Source: Spirosoma arboris
GTDB lineage: Bacteria; Bacteroidota; Bacteroidia; Cytophagales; Spirosomataceae
Assembly: GCF_009754945.1 (NCBI RefSeq)
Contig: NZ_WPIN01000032.1
Coordinates: forward strand, 1-54,602
DNA length: 54,602 bases
Reading direction: 5' to 3'
The notes beneath the pieces are model-generated. The model worked only from the letters and a program-made list of their open reading frames with translations, was not told where the DNA came from and did not search any database. The position numbers were made by a program, and so were the translations under genes. Positions within the stretch are counted from its first letter, which is position 1. Every line of letters starts with the position of its first letter. This document shows, one piece after another, positions 32,700 through 41,727 of this stretch.

Positions 32700-33209
32700 A
32701 TGTCTCTTTTTTCTTCTGTTAATCGTCGTATACGCGTATCTGTCTTCTTTACAATTAGCTTGATTTTAAGTTTAGTTACGCTTGCTCAGGTTAATTTAAC
32801 GTACCGTTTACTCAATGGCTATTTTCTGAGTAACGATGCTCCTATCAACAAAGGAAAGCCTACTTTATTTGTATTCGAGCAGGCCGAAACATTTGATCAG
32901 GTAGTTAAACCAGCCGCCACGAATAAACGACCCGATGTAATAAATTTCGCGAAAGAAATGGTAATAGGGGTTGCCCTTTCGCCAACGAACAAGCCCCCAA
33001 AGCTTTCTGTTAGCAAAGTATTTGTACAGGATTCCATTTTAACTGTTCGATACATTCGTATAGCTGATACTACATTAACGCATAATCCACAGTCATTCAC
33101 GAGTCAGCCGATGTTACTATTTGCGATTCCGAAACAGACTATTCTCAAAACCAAACTTGTTGAGAACGGGAAAGTCGTACAATTGGTCAAGAAGCACGAA
33201 AATGAATAG
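32700..33209 (+). CDS. Small secreted protein of unknown function
   Basis: 169 residues from ATG 32700 (a TTG two codons earlier is also possible). Signal peptide VFFTISLILSLVTLAQ. The mature part is beta-rich: LLNGYFLSNDAPINKGKPTLFVFEQAETFDQVV and VFVQDSILTVRYIRIADTTLTHNPQSFTSQPMLLFAIPK, suggesting an Ig-like or protease inhibitor-type sandwich. No named domain. It precedes tRNA-Lys by 63 bp. Confidence 0.55.
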   Translation: MSLFSSVNRRIRVSVFFTISLILSLVTLAQVNLTYRLLNGYFLSNDAPINKGKPTLFVFEQAETFDQVVKPAATNKRPDVINFAKEMVIGVALSPTNKPPKLSVSKVFVQDSILTVRYIRIADTTLTHNPQSFTSQPMLLFAIPKQTILKTKLVENGKVVQLVKKHENE

Positions 33210-33272
33210 CGTTCTTTTTACCAGGCGGTGAAACTTTTCACCTAACGCCTATAGTTATTCCATCACGAATTT

Positions 33273-33345
33273 GACTCCGTAGCTCAGCTGGTAGAGCAAT
33301 TGACTCTTAATCAATGGGTCGACAGTTCGAACCTGTCCGGGGTCA
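33273..33345 (+). tRNA. tRNA-Lys (anticodon CTT)
   Basis: Full cloverleaf: acceptor GACTCCG pairs with CGGGGTC (one G:U), D-arm AGCTCAGCTGGTAGAGC, anticodon stem ATTGA/TCAAT with loop CTCTTAA (anticodon CTT, reads AAG), T-arm GACAG-TTCGAAC-CTGTC, discriminator A at 33345. CCA is not encoded. A terminator hairpin follows. Confidence 0.95.
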
Positions 33346-33355
33346 CTTAATAATC

Positions 33356-33390
33356 AAGCAGTTACGTTAAAAATCGTAGCTGCTTTTTTG
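33356..33390 (+). terminator. tRNA-Lys terminator
   Basis: AAGCAGTTACG (33356-33366) pairs with CGTAGCTGCTT (33375-33385), one G:T mismatch, followed by a T-run. Confidence 0.75.
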
Positions 33391-33392
33391 TT

Positions 33393-33418
33393 GGTTTACA
33401 CTCTGGTTTACACAAACC
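33393..33418. repeat. GGTTTACA direct repeat after the tRNA, possible att relic
   Basis: GGTTTACA occurs at 33393-33400 and 33405-33412, and the second copy continues into an inverted GGTTT-ACAC-AAACC (33405-33418). Short repeats of this sort just past a tRNA 3' end are typical of tyrosine-integrase attachment regions in Bacteroidota. No matching far end was recognised. Confidence 0.35.
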
Positions 33419-33471
33419 GTCTTTTTGCTTTAACGAGCGTCAATGGCTCCAATCAAATCTAATAGCTGAGG

Positions 33472-33733
33472 ATGCGTCATTTCTCCCGTCTCTTTATTGG
33501 GCTGATGCTGGTCATTTCACTCGACCAATGTAAGCAACCTTCTATACCCGTTCCGGCCGACACGACGTCAACTCGTGATGATAACATGGCGATGGGCAAC
33601 CCTGATGGAGCAAAAGCATCGGAGTCTAGCCTAAACAGCCATCTGATTACTCGATCAATTTATCGCTTTCTTATAATTGTACATTTTCAGCTGAAAGTAA
33701 AAAGAGGGCCACGCTGTCGCTATGATGAAATGA
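33472..33733 (+). pseudogene. Frameshifted N-terminal remnant of a secreted DNA/RNA non-specific endonuclease
   Basis: Starts as a lipoprotein (MRHFSRLFIGLMLVISLDQC) followed by DDNMAMGNPDGA and NSHLITRSIY, the usual prefix NxALGNPSxA...NYLxxRPxYALSYN of Bacteroidota secreted DNA/RNA non-specific endonucleases. One base appears missing just after the TAT codon (~33663): with it, the reading becomes YALSYNCTFS. The corrected frame stops at 33722 region after ~12 more residues, and the catalytic domain is absent. The uncorrected frame runs to 33744 with unrelated residues. So this is a truncated and shifted gene start only. Confidence 0.5.
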
Positions 33734-33883
33734 TAAGCGATTAAGCTCATAGCCCATTCTGAGGAATTGGCAGCAATCGCCTAGAAAAGCTACGACAAAT
33801 ACAAAGCGCTGCATCAGTAAAGTGAGCGCTTTTATTGAACGCGAAAAAGGCTATTTTGGGACACTTCTCTCCTCTCTGGCCAC

Positions 33884-34003
33884 TGTTCAGTTAAACGTCT
33901 GAATAATTTTCGGACCAGATACAAGGCCAGGCACCAGTTGTTTCTGGCAATCATCTATTTGCAATATGACACTTACCCAAATCGTCCCCATCACCAACAT
34001 TAG
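33884..34003 (+). pseudogene. Possible transposase C-terminal remnant (IS4/IS5-like)
   Basis: The frame reads VKRLNNFRTRYKARHQLFLAIIYLQYD before a stop at 34003. The order RLxxFRxxxTRY...FLAxIYL is that of the last helix of IS4/IS5-type DDE transposases (FFNRLKNFRRIATRYDK...FLA). Upstream, another frame has KVSAFIEREKGYFG, perhaps the preceding segment. No start, catalytic residues or terminal repeats remain. Short, so weak support. Confidence 0.3.
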
Positions 34004-34112
34004 TTACTAGGCCTTAAACAATCATGTCCGTACCTATCCATCGTCATAGGTAATCCATTCGCGCTTAACCAACTTTGGCTGACGTTCCTTTACCGCATAA
34101 TGAGCTTTCCTG

Positions 34113-34520
34113 ATGAACGAAGCAAACATCGTGATCTATATGGCCGACGACGATGCTGATGACCGATATTTTATGCGCCAGTCCCTCCAGCACGTCTATC
34201 CCTCAGTGACTATTGTTGAAGCCATCGACGGGGCTGAACTATTGGAGTTGCTGGGTAACTGGAGTCGGGTCCCCAAAGCCCAACCGATTCAGGTAATCCT
34301 TCTGGATATGAATATGCCCAAACTAAACGGCCTGGAGACCCTGACGGCCTTAAAGGCTAATCCGTTACTTCGACACATTCCAGCGGTCATCCTTTCTACT
34401 GACGCCCAACCGGCACAAATAGTGACTGCGTACAAGGCCGGTGCCAGCCGTTATCTGGAAAAGCCGGTCTCCTATTCAGGCCTGGATCAGATTGCCCGGA
34501 CGATTCGTAGCTGTTTTTAG
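34113..34520 (+). CDS. Single-domain response regulator
   Basis: 135-residue CheY-like receiver only. Acidic pocket DDD at 12-14, phospho-acceptor Asp65 in VILLDMNMPKLNG, switch Ser/Thr in VILSTDAQ (about 95) and Lys in RYLEKPVSY (about 117). No output domain. It lies upstream of the four-PAS kinase and could be one of its targets; Rcp1-like relay receivers of this length usually pair with PAS or phytochrome-type kinases. Confidence 0.92.
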   Translation: MNEANIVIYMADDDADDRYFMRQSLQHVYPSVTIVEAIDGAELLELLGNWSRVPKAQPIQVILLDMNMPKLNGLETLTALKANPLLRHIPAVILSTDAQPAQIVTAYKAGASRYLEKPVSYSGLDQIARTIRSCF

Positions 34521-34662
34521 CTTCAGCAACCGAGTAATCAATCGATAATTACTCAAACCAATTATATGTGGATTTGTGTATGTTTACATAGGGTCACTAG
34601 GTGACGAATTTAAGAAAAGGTGTGGCCCCTGGCCTAGTTGGTAAGCTGATTAATGAAGGACA

Positions 34663-37101
34663 ATGGGAGCAAAAAAATCCACTACGCCTGCCTTTCTGGC
34701 TGGGGGCGGAGAGCTGGGTGAACGTATTCGTACCCAAGACTGGTCCAATACCAATCTTGGTTCACCCGAGCAATGGCCCCAGAGCCTACAGTCAACCTTA
34801 GGTATATGCCTGAACATGCCTTCCCCGATTCTAATCTGCTGGGGAGATGACCTGATTATGCTCTACAATGACGCCTACCGACTCATACTGGGCGAAAAAC
34901 ACCCTCAGGCGCTGGGAAGTAAAGCCCAGGCTGTATGGCCAGAATTATGGGCTACCCTGGGCCCTACGCTGAATGCCATATGCACTGGGGGCCAGACCAA
35001 AGGGTCAACTAATCAACGGTTGATGATCAATCGAGACGGCGTTCTCCAGACAGCCTATTTTAGTTTTTCTCATAGCCCGATTTATAACGAAACAGGCGGC
35101 ATCGGGGGCGTTTTTTGCCTGGTTACTGAGACAACCGACACCAAATTGGCTGAGCGGCAAAAAGGGGAGCTGATTTGGGCCGGGCGGGAACACGAACGAA
35201 ATCTGGCTACTTTATTTGAGCAAGCCTCCGTTGGGATAGCTATCATTGGACCAGCACCCAATTTTATCCTTGAAATGGCCAATCCATTCTATTGCGACCT
35301 AGTAGGCCGACTCTCCGATTGTTTAATTGGCAAACCACTGCTGGATGCGATGCCTGAGCTGGGTGAACAAGGCATCCAGGAGGTAGTCATGCAGGTGCTA
35401 AAGAGTGGGGTACCCTATGTGAATCGTGAAATGCCCGTGGTGCTAATTCGAAGCGGCCAGCAAGAAACGATTTATGTAGACAAGATTTATCAGCCGCGTC
35501 GGACAACCGATCAGTCCACTGGTATAGAGACCATTACAGGGGTTGTCGTTATTCTCACCGACATCACCACGATGGTACGAGCCCGTCAGCAGATTGAGAC
35601 CAATGAGCGGGTGTTAGACGCTATGTTCCGGCAAACACCCTTGGGTGTGGGTATTTGGTACGGACCAGACTATATTATAGAAAGAGCTAATCCAGTGTTG
35701 TGTCAACTCTGGAATCATACCCCGGACGAACTATTGGGAAAGCCCCTGTTTGTGGCCTCTCCTGAATCCAAAGGGCAGGGTTTCGAGGCCATGCTGAATA
35801 CCGTGCGCCAGACCGGCGTAGCAGTTACGGGGACCGATCAGCCCGCGCTACTTTACCGTAATGGGCAGTTGAAAACGGTCTACTTCGACTTTGTTTATGA
35901 GCCCCTCCGCAGTCCAGGGGGGGATGTTGACCGCATTATGGTCGTGGCCACGGAGGTAACCAAAGCTAGGGAAGAACGACAGCTTATGGCCGAAAACGCT
36001 ACCCGGCTCCAAACTCTATTTGAACGGGCACCCGTAGCCATAGCCATTCTTGGTGAAGGGCCGGATTTTCGTTTTGAACTGGCCAATCTACTCTTCTGCG
36101 CTATCACGAGTCGAACTGGGGACCAACTCATCGGGAAGCCGCTGCTTGAGGCAGTACCCGAATTAGCTGGTCAGGGATTTGAAACCCTATTAGAGGGTGT
36201 GTGCCGGACAAAACAAACCTATGAAGGCAGAGAAGTTCCCACGCAACTTCTGCGCAACAGCCAGCTCAGTACAAGCTATTTTGATTTTGTATATGAACCT
36301 CTGATCAACGCAAAGGGGAACCTTGATCGCATCTTAGTGGTGTGTACCGACGTCACGGAACGGGTAATTGCCCGCCAGAAAACGGAGCAGTTACTCATCC
36401 GGGAGCGACAGCTTAATGAGCTAAAGTCAAACTTTATCACCCTGGCCTCCCATGAATTTCGTACGCCTATGGGTTTGATTCTCTCCTCGGCTTCCCTGAT
36501 CGGACGTTATAACGGGCCAGATGATGGAGAAAAACGGGAACGCCATGTGCAGCACATTAAACTGGCCGTGCAAAGCCTGACTGGCTTGTTAACGAATTTT
36601 CTCTCCTTGAGTCAGCTAGAACAGTCAAGCCAACGTACCAACCCGCACCCAATGAATATCATCACCTTTTGCCAGGAAGTCGTCGACCATATGCGGTCCA
36701 TGATCAAACCTGATCAGCGCATTATCTATTCCCATCAATCAGGCGCGCCAACTATGTCGCTCGACGGACAATTACTTAAACAAGTCCTAATTAATCTGCT
36801 GAGCAACGCTAGTAAATACTCGTCGGATAACAAACAAATTGAGCTTACTACAAGCGTTAAGGACAATCAACTGAGCCTAGCGGTCAAGGACGAAGGCATT
36901 GGCATTCCCGATGCGGATAAAGACAAGCTATTTATAAATTTTTTCCGAGCTCGCAATGTCAATCACGTCGACGGGATAGGTCTGGGTTTATACGCAGTTA
37001 AACGCTGCGTCGATTTGCTGGGCGGACGGATCACCTTCAGCAAACTTGATGTAGGAACAGTTTTTACCGTTCAACTTCCACTTTCCCCTCCTCTCCCATG
37101 A
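34663..37101 (+). CDS. Four-PAS sensor histidine kinase
   Basis: 812 residues, no transmembrane segment, so a cytoplasmic sensor. Domains: PAS-like 1 (about 35-165, LQSTLGICLNMPSPILICWGDD), then three related PAS_4-type repeats, each with the pattern LFExAPVxIAIxGxxxxFxxELANxxFC...LIGKPLLEAxPELxGQG at about 190-310, 320-435 and 445-570, HisKA with His597 in FITLASHEFRTPMGL, and HATPase (NLLSNASKYS, DEGIGIP, GIGLGLYAVKR). The HATPase is complete. Its last codons overlap the next gene by 4 bp (ATGA 37098-37101), forming a coupled two-component pair. Confidence 0.92.
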   Translation: MGAKKSTTPAFLAGGGELGERIRTQDWSNTNLGSPEQWPQSLQSTLGICLNMPSPILICWGDDLIMLYNDAYRLILGEKHPQALGSKAQAVWPELWATLGPTLNAICTGGQTKGSTNQRLMINRDGVLQTAYFSFSHSPIYNETGGIGGVFCLVTETTDTKLAERQKGELIWAGREHERNLATLFEQASVGIAIIGPAPNFILEMANPFYCDLVGRLSDCLIGKPLLDAMPELGEQGIQEVVMQVLKSGVPYVNREMPVVLIRSGQQETIYVDKIYQPRRTTDQSTGIETITGVVVILTDITTMVRARQQIETNERVLDAMFRQTPLGVGIWYGPDYIIERANPVLCQLWNHTPDELLGKPLFVASPESKGQGFEAMLNTVRQTGVAVTGTDQPALLYRNGQLKTVYFDFVYEPLRSPGGDVDRIMVVATEVTKAREERQLMAENATRLQTLFERAPVAIAILGEGPDFRFELANLLFCAITSRTGDQLIGKPLLEAVPELAGQGFETLLEGVCRTKQTYEGREVPTQLLRNSQLSTSYFDFVYEPLINAKGNLDRILVVCTDVTERVIARQKTEQLLIRERQLNELKSNFITLASHEFRTPMGLILSSASLIGRYNGPDDGEKRERHVQHIKLAVQSLTGLLTNFLSLSQLEQSSQRTNPHPMNIITFCQEVVDHMRSMIKPDQRIIYSHQSGAPTMSLDGQLLKQVLINLLSNASKYSSDNKQIELTTSVKDNQLSLAVKDEGIGIPDADKDKLFINFFRARNVNHVDGIGLGLYAVKRCVDLLGGRITFSKLDVGTVFTVQLPLSPPLP

Positions 37102-38204
37102 AAACCATTCTAGTCATCGAAGATACGCCGACCATGCGGGCCAATATTGCTGAAATTCTCCAGCTGGCTCCTTACCAGGTGGTACAAGCGGCCAATGGCA
37201 AAGAAGGCATCGAACAAGCCCGCCAAACCAGACCAGATCTAATCCTGTGCGATATCCGGATGCCTGACCTGGATGGATACGGCGTGCTCCATATCCTTCG
37301 CAAAGATCCCGACTTAGCCACGGTTCCGTTTATTTTTCTAACGGCATTAGCTGAAGCCGCTGATTTTCGAGTGGGTATGAACTTGGGGGCAGACGACTAC
37401 CTAACTAAGCCTTTCGATGATATAAGCCTGCTGGGCGCGGTAGAACTCCGACTAAAAAAAGGACCCGTTATATCAGCCGATCCGACCGCGAACCCCGACC
37501 GCCTGACGAAGCTGCGACAAGCTATTCTGGAGGAGAACAACGCCCGTTATTCCCTATGTGATCAGTACCCAACCACGCAATATAACCGAAAGCACCGCCT
37601 GTATATAGCTGGAAGCTGGCCGACGGTCGTGTATTTTATAAGCCAGGGGAAAGGCAAACTGGTTAAAGTCGATGCGGCCGGCAATCAATTCATCACGGGG
37701 TTAATTGGCTCGGGAGATTTTGTGGGTTACCAGGCCCTATTAACTCAGGGGCCTTACACCGATACGGCCGAACTGTTGGAGGATTCGTTGGTCTGTACTA
37801 TTCCATCCATCGACATTAAATCCCTGATTGATCATCAGCCAGTCGTGGCGAATCAGTTTAGCCAGATGCTGGCCAGCGAAGTCGCTAACTTACAGGATAA
37901 ACTCTTAAAGGGAGCCTATCAGTCGGTTCGTAAACGGATGGCCGAAGCCTTGCTGCTGGTTGAGCGAACCTTTTATTCCCAACCCGATGCCCGGTTCTCA
38001 GAAGGCTACGCGACCGGTGATAGGCCCCATAACCAGTCCCTACCAATGAGCTTGTCGCGCGAGAACTGGGCAGATCTAGTAGGAGCCTCCACCGAAACAG
38101 TCATTCGTATTTTGGGTGATTTACGGACTGAAGGGTTGATCGAGATCAATGGCAGCCAGATCACCCTACTCGATATGGACAAACTGGTTACTTTAAAACG
38201 CTGA
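37098..38204 (+). CDS. Response regulator with REC, cNMP-binding and Crp-type HTH domains
   Basis: 368 residues. REC domain 1-125 with Asp52 in LILCDIRMPDLDG and Lys in DYLTKPFD. Linker, then a cyclic-nucleotide-type beta-roll (about 150-260: WPTVVYFISQGKGKLVKVDAAGNQFITGLIGSGDFVGYQ) and a Crp/Fnr-like winged helix (about 300-365, LSRENWADLVGASTETVIRILGDLRTEGLIEI). It presumably binds DNA when phosphorylated by the kinase encoded just upstream. Whether a nucleotide is bound is unclear: the phosphate-binding cassette is not well conserved. Confidence 0.92.
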   Translation: MKTILVIEDTPTMRANIAEILQLAPYQVVQAANGKEGIEQARQTRPDLILCDIRMPDLDGYGVLHILRKDPDLATVPFIFLTALAEAADFRVGMNLGADDYLTKPFDDISLLGAVELRLKKGPVISADPTANPDRLTKLRQAILEENNARYSLCDQYPTTQYNRKHRLYIAGSWPTVVYFISQGKGKLVKVDAAGNQFITGLIGSGDFVGYQALLTQGPYTDTAELLEDSLVCTIPSIDIKSLIDHQPVVANQFSQMLASEVANLQDKLLKGAYQSVRKRMAEALLLVERTFYSQPDARFSEGYATGDRPHNQSLPMSLSRENWADLVGASTETVIRILGDLRTEGLIEINGSQITLLDMDKLVTLKR

Positions 38205-38339
38205 ATACCTAACAGTACGCATGTCCGAATCTGATGGTCATCATCCCTGGGCCTGTCTTTTATCTTCGTCGAGTCTACTCATTATCCTAGTTGCTACGAC
38301 CCAGTTCGGCGATCTTTGTGGCATCTATGTAAGGTAGTC

Positions 38340-38618
38340 ATGAATCTATATCCGCCCAAACCAACGATTAAGGACCTTCAGGGCTTTAGACTCTTTTATG
38401 ATCAGTACGCGCCCAAGCTATGGGGCCTTATTAAGTTAGCTAATCTATCGGCCTCAAGATCCGAAACGATCCTGATGCGCACAATGACAAAAGCGTGGCA
38501 GCAACCTAACCCACCCTGGCCGGCTAAAAAACATGTTCTAACCTGGCTAATCGGATTGGCTTACACAGAAGGTCTGCCAACAGAGGGCTTGTTGACTAGA
38601 ATAAAGACGAAGAGTTGA
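38340..38618 (+). CDS. Sigma region 2-only protein
   Basis: 92 residues from ATG 38340 (the frame can be read from 38316). GFRLFYDQYAPKLWGLIKLANL aligns with region 2 of ECF sigma factors, for example AFSTLYDAYSPALLGTLLRL of the sigma factor at 53416, and the match continues through VLTWLIGLAYTEGL against FTWLLAITKNVALDEL. Region 4 is absent: the protein ends 15 residues later. It may bind the RNA polymerase beta' clamp without promoter recognition, or be a decayed sigma factor, but its frame is intact. Confidence 0.6.
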   Translation: MNLYPPKPTIKDLQGFRLFYDQYAPKLWGLIKLANLSASRSETILMRTMTKAWQQPNPPWPAKKHVLTWLIGLAYTEGLPTEGLLTRIKTKS

Positions 38619-38802
38619 GGACCTGGTTCAGAGGCTTTTTTACCTAAACCCATCTAAAGTTTGCTTACACTGCCTGACTCAAGTCAGTCCATCCATTGTC
38701 AACTCCTCGGGTGACATTCGTCAGAAGTCAGGCTATTATTTATCTTTCTTTGCCTGGTTTAGCTCATTGGTTGCATCGGTTTAACCGGGCAATTTTGTCA
38801 CT

Positions 38803-39921
38803 ATGATTCATGTCGCTACTCAACCGAAAACAGCGCTTAAATTCAGTCCTGTTCAGCAGTCTCTATTCTTTGCCACCGCCCGAAGTCGGGTCGATAAGTA
38901 CTTTGCCCAACGGAATCTGTCTCCCCACGCCAACCGGGCCATGTGGCAAAAAGCCTTTTTTTTTCTGCTCACGTATTGCCTGCTGTATGGATTGATCCTG
39001 TCTAATCAATTTAGTGGACTTGCGATGCTTGGTTTGGCGCTGCTACTGGGACTTTGTGCCGCCGGAGTAGGCTTCAACGTATCCCACGATGCCATTCATG
39101 GCGCGTTCTCCAATAAGGGCTGGATCAACCAGCTGCTTAGTAAAAGTTTTTATCTATTAGGAGCTAACCCGTACCTATGGAAGCTAACACATAATGTCGT
39201 TCATCATACATATACCAATATTGCCGGACATGACGAAGATATTGAACTGGCACCGGGTTTAGTTCGGCTGCATAAGGATGAACCGCACCGACCATGGCAA
39301 CGCTTTCAGCATATTTATGCCTTTTTCCTCTACGGACTTGCTTCCCTGTCCTGGGTATTTCGTAAGGATTACGTTAAATTTTTTCAGGCGAAGATTGGCC
39401 CGCTTGACAACAAACACCACCCCCAAACGGAGTATATTAGCTTGTTTGTTTACAAAGCAGCTTATTATGTATTTTTCCTGGTGTTACCAATCGTTGTGCT
39501 TGACATTTCCTGGTGGCAAGTTCTAATAGGTTTCATGGCTATGCACCTAACGGAAGGACTAGCATTAGGGCTGGTCTTTCAACTGGCCCACATTGTAGAA
39601 GGAACCTCTTTTCCGATACCGACTTCAAAAGGTACCATTGATGAATCCTGGGCCATTCACCAATTACAAACGACGGCCAATTTCGCGCCACAAAGCCGGT
39701 TGGTTACCTTTTTTTGCGGTGGCCTAAACCGACAGATTGAACACCATTTGTTTCCCAAAATATGTCACATTCACTATCCGGCTATTGCGCCTATCGTCAA
39801 ACAGACAGCTAGTGAATTTGGCCTGCCATATATAGAGAACCTAACTTTTCAGTCTGCGTTGGTTTCTCATTACCAACTCCTGAAACGATTAGGGGTTCCT
39901 CCAAGCACGAAACCTAATTGA
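38803..39921 (+). CDS. Membrane fatty acid desaturase (acyl-CoA delta-6/linoleoyl type)
   Basis: 372 residues with four or more TM segments and the three histidine boxes of front-end-type desaturases: HDAIH (95-99), HNVVHHTYTN near 130 and the third box QIEHHLFP near 317. These ligate the di-iron centre. The lack of a cytochrome b5 domain is normal for bacterial members, which use separate ferredoxin or b5 donors. It introduces double bonds in membrane fatty acids, probably for cold adaptation. No donor gene nearby. Confidence 0.9.
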   Translation: MIHVATQPKTALKFSPVQQSLFFATARSRVDKYFAQRNLSPHANRAMWQKAFFFLLTYCLLYGLILSNQFSGLAMLGLALLLGLCAAGVGFNVSHDAIHGAFSNKGWINQLLSKSFYLLGANPYLWKLTHNVVHHTYTNIAGHDEDIELAPGLVRLHKDEPHRPWQRFQHIYAFFLYGLASLSWVFRKDYVKFFQAKIGPLDNKHHPQTEYISLFVYKAAYYVFFLVLPIVVLDISWWQVLIGFMAMHLTEGLALGLVFQLAHIVEGTSFPIPTSKGTIDESWAIHQLQTTANFAPQSRLVTFFCGGLNRQIEHHLFPKICHIHYPAIAPIVKQTASEFGLPYIENLTFQSALVSHYQLLKRLGVPPSTKPN

Positions 39922-40321
39922 CTCATTACCAATACTAAGACAGAAGAACTAGGTTTACAATTAAACGTTCAGCTTATTCCCCTCCAGACTAGTTTATTTA
40001 CGACGAAAATCCAGCCGTTAGCGCATCAAAATCAGACTAGTGACACATAATAGTTGAGTAGGGTTAGCCAGTACTACACACTGGACTATACCTGTTGATA
40101 GAAAGCTTACATTGGTTGGGCTGGTCAGTGTTATTGACTAGCAGGCGCTGGATATGTGGAGGACTGATATATCAGGTTATATATAGAATTGAGGCCGCGA
40201 GTAGCTATAAAGCGTCTAATAGATACGTTTTGTACAAGGCTTTCTCCTGGAGGAACTTTTGCGTTGTACATGAACAAATATCCATATACCTAAATGACTC
40301 ATTGATTAATCTGACCAACTT
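39922..40321. other. Gene-poor gap containing an orphan C-terminal fragment
   Basis: 400 bp without an intact gene. At about 39940-40050 one frame reads NVQLIPLQTSLFTTKIQPLAHQNQ before TAA, clearly related to a fragment at 53190-53275. The rest (40060-40310) shows no coding pattern or clear structure. Confidence 0.5.
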
Positions 40322-41032
40322 ATGGGTTCCCTAACCGAAGACGACAAAACGCAACTTAGACTGTTGGCCAACCATTTATCAGTACAACAGGAGACAATCG
40401 TAGAGCGGTGGCGAATGAAATGCTTACAAGATGAAGCGCTTCTCTTTTTTAACCGTCTTTCCCGCAAGGAATTTACGGAAGCAATACGGGTTCTACTCTC
40501 CCGCTTCATCCAGCATATAATGGGCGGATTCCAGACAAGAAATCTGAGTGAACGAGCCAGTCAACTTCATCACTGGCAGGATGGCTACTCCCTGTCAGAA
40601 TGGGTTATAGCCGTAGCTAATTTCTATGACGTCTTGAATGAACAGTTCCAGCAGTTCCTTGAACTCTATCCCCAAACGCAGCCCCGGGTAATCACCCAAG
40701 TATATAGTCAACTGTTCCAACTGTCGCAGCAGGTCAATAGCGCCTATATCTGGTATGCTAATGAATTGCAGCAAACCAGAGCAGAACAGCAGCCACAAAT
40801 GCATCAACAAACGCTGGATACCCACCCCCAATTAGCTATCCAGCACGTTGACCATCTGCTGAAGGCTGCACATGATCTGCGCAGTACCTTCGGCATTCTC
40901 TCCACAGCAGCAAGCTTGTTACAAAAACCGCTCAAAACCGATGATCGGGCAAAATACGTGGACATGCTACAGCGGAACGTGAACGTTGCCACTCACTTAC
41001 TAAACCAACTATTAGTTAACTTCAAAGTTTGA
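40322..41032 (+). CDS. RsbRD-like sensor with histidine kinase DHp half but no ATPase domain
   Basis: 236 residues. The N-terminal ~160 residues match the helical RsbRD_N/sensory domain (LRLLANHLSVQQETIVERWRMKCLQDE, LHHWQDGYSLSEWVIAVANFYDVLN), then a Gln-rich coiled coil and LLKAAHDLRSTFGILSTAASLL, a HisKA-type H-box with His followed by D-L-R. The normal continuation into an ATP-binding domain is absent; the product ends LLNQLLVNFKV. It may be a truncated kinase, a phosphotransfer partner or a dominant regulator. The downstream 41033-41164 sequence shows no HATPase remnant in frame. Confidence 0.7.
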   Translation: MGSLTEDDKTQLRLLANHLSVQQETIVERWRMKCLQDEALLFFNRLSRKEFTEAIRVLLSRFIQHIMGGFQTRNLSERASQLHHWQDGYSLSEWVIAVANFYDVLNEQFQQFLELYPQTQPRVITQVYSQLFQLSQQVNSAYIWYANELQQTRAEQQPQMHQQTLDTHPQLAIQHVDHLLKAAHDLRSTFGILSTAASLLQKPLKTDDRAKYVDMLQRNVNVATHLLNQLLVNFKV

Positions 41033-41164
41033 GACTGAACATATCCGCCTTTGCGGTACGGCTAATAGCCAGATTAACGAAGAGGATTTTACAGATTTTA
41101 CTAACTCTATTTAATCTGCTTATCAATACATTACAATCGATAGGAACCAAAGAATCTATAGATG

Positions 41165-41713
41165 CTAAATTGGAGAAGTACCAGTTTCTAGGGCAATAGA
41201 TTCATAATATAAATTCAATTGGACATCTACTTTTTGTTGTTCGGCTCGCAACTTGGCCACCTTAACAATGTACCGATCCTGAAGGGTTTGATACTGGATT
41301 AGTCGGATCAACTCACTAGGTTGAGCCTCTTCTTTTCCTGTTGCCTGCTCAAGTAGTTTTCCCAGATGTGCAATATAGTGCAGCATTAAATCAATATGGG
41401 TCTGATAAATAACGAGCTGACGCTGTTGATAAGCTACATAACCCCTACCGGGAAGGCTCACAGCCGACTGCCATTGCGCCCGTAGGCTATCCTCAACCGA
41501 TTGGTTCCTTATTTTCTTAGCGTGCTTAGTAGTCTGCTGGTGTTCAAACTCGGCCGTCAGGGGGGGCGAAACGATACGGCTTTTATTGCAGGTCAACATC
41601 AAGTGAATGAGTTTGTCCTGATGAGCGGAGTCGAACTGATCAATGACGGCAGAAGCTACCCTAAATAAATACTTATCTAGCAGCGTTTCAAACGTATTCG
41701 TGGTTTTTTCCAT
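41165..41713 (-). CDS. Hypothetical helical protein
   Basis: 182 residues, rich in Gln, Glu and Lys, predicted mostly coiled-coil helices (for example LLEQATGKEEAQPSELIRLIQYQ and KLRAEQQKVDVQLNLYYES). No signal peptide and no recognised family. It starts 14 bp after the 138-residue gene on the same strand and likely forms an operon with it. One similarity in style is with adaptor proteins of signalling systems; nothing more specific can be said. Confidence 0.55.
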   Translation of the reverse strand: MEKTTNTFETLLDKYLFRVASAVIDQFDSAHQDKLIHLMLTCNKSRIVSPPLTAEFEHQQTTKHAKKIRNQSVEDSLRAQWQSAVSLPGRGYVAYQQRQLVIYQTHIDLMLHYIAHLGKLLEQATGKEEAQPSELIRLIQYQTLQDRYIVKVAKLRAEQQKVDVQLNLYYESIALETGTSPI

Positions 41714-41727
41714 GGAATTGATGCGCT

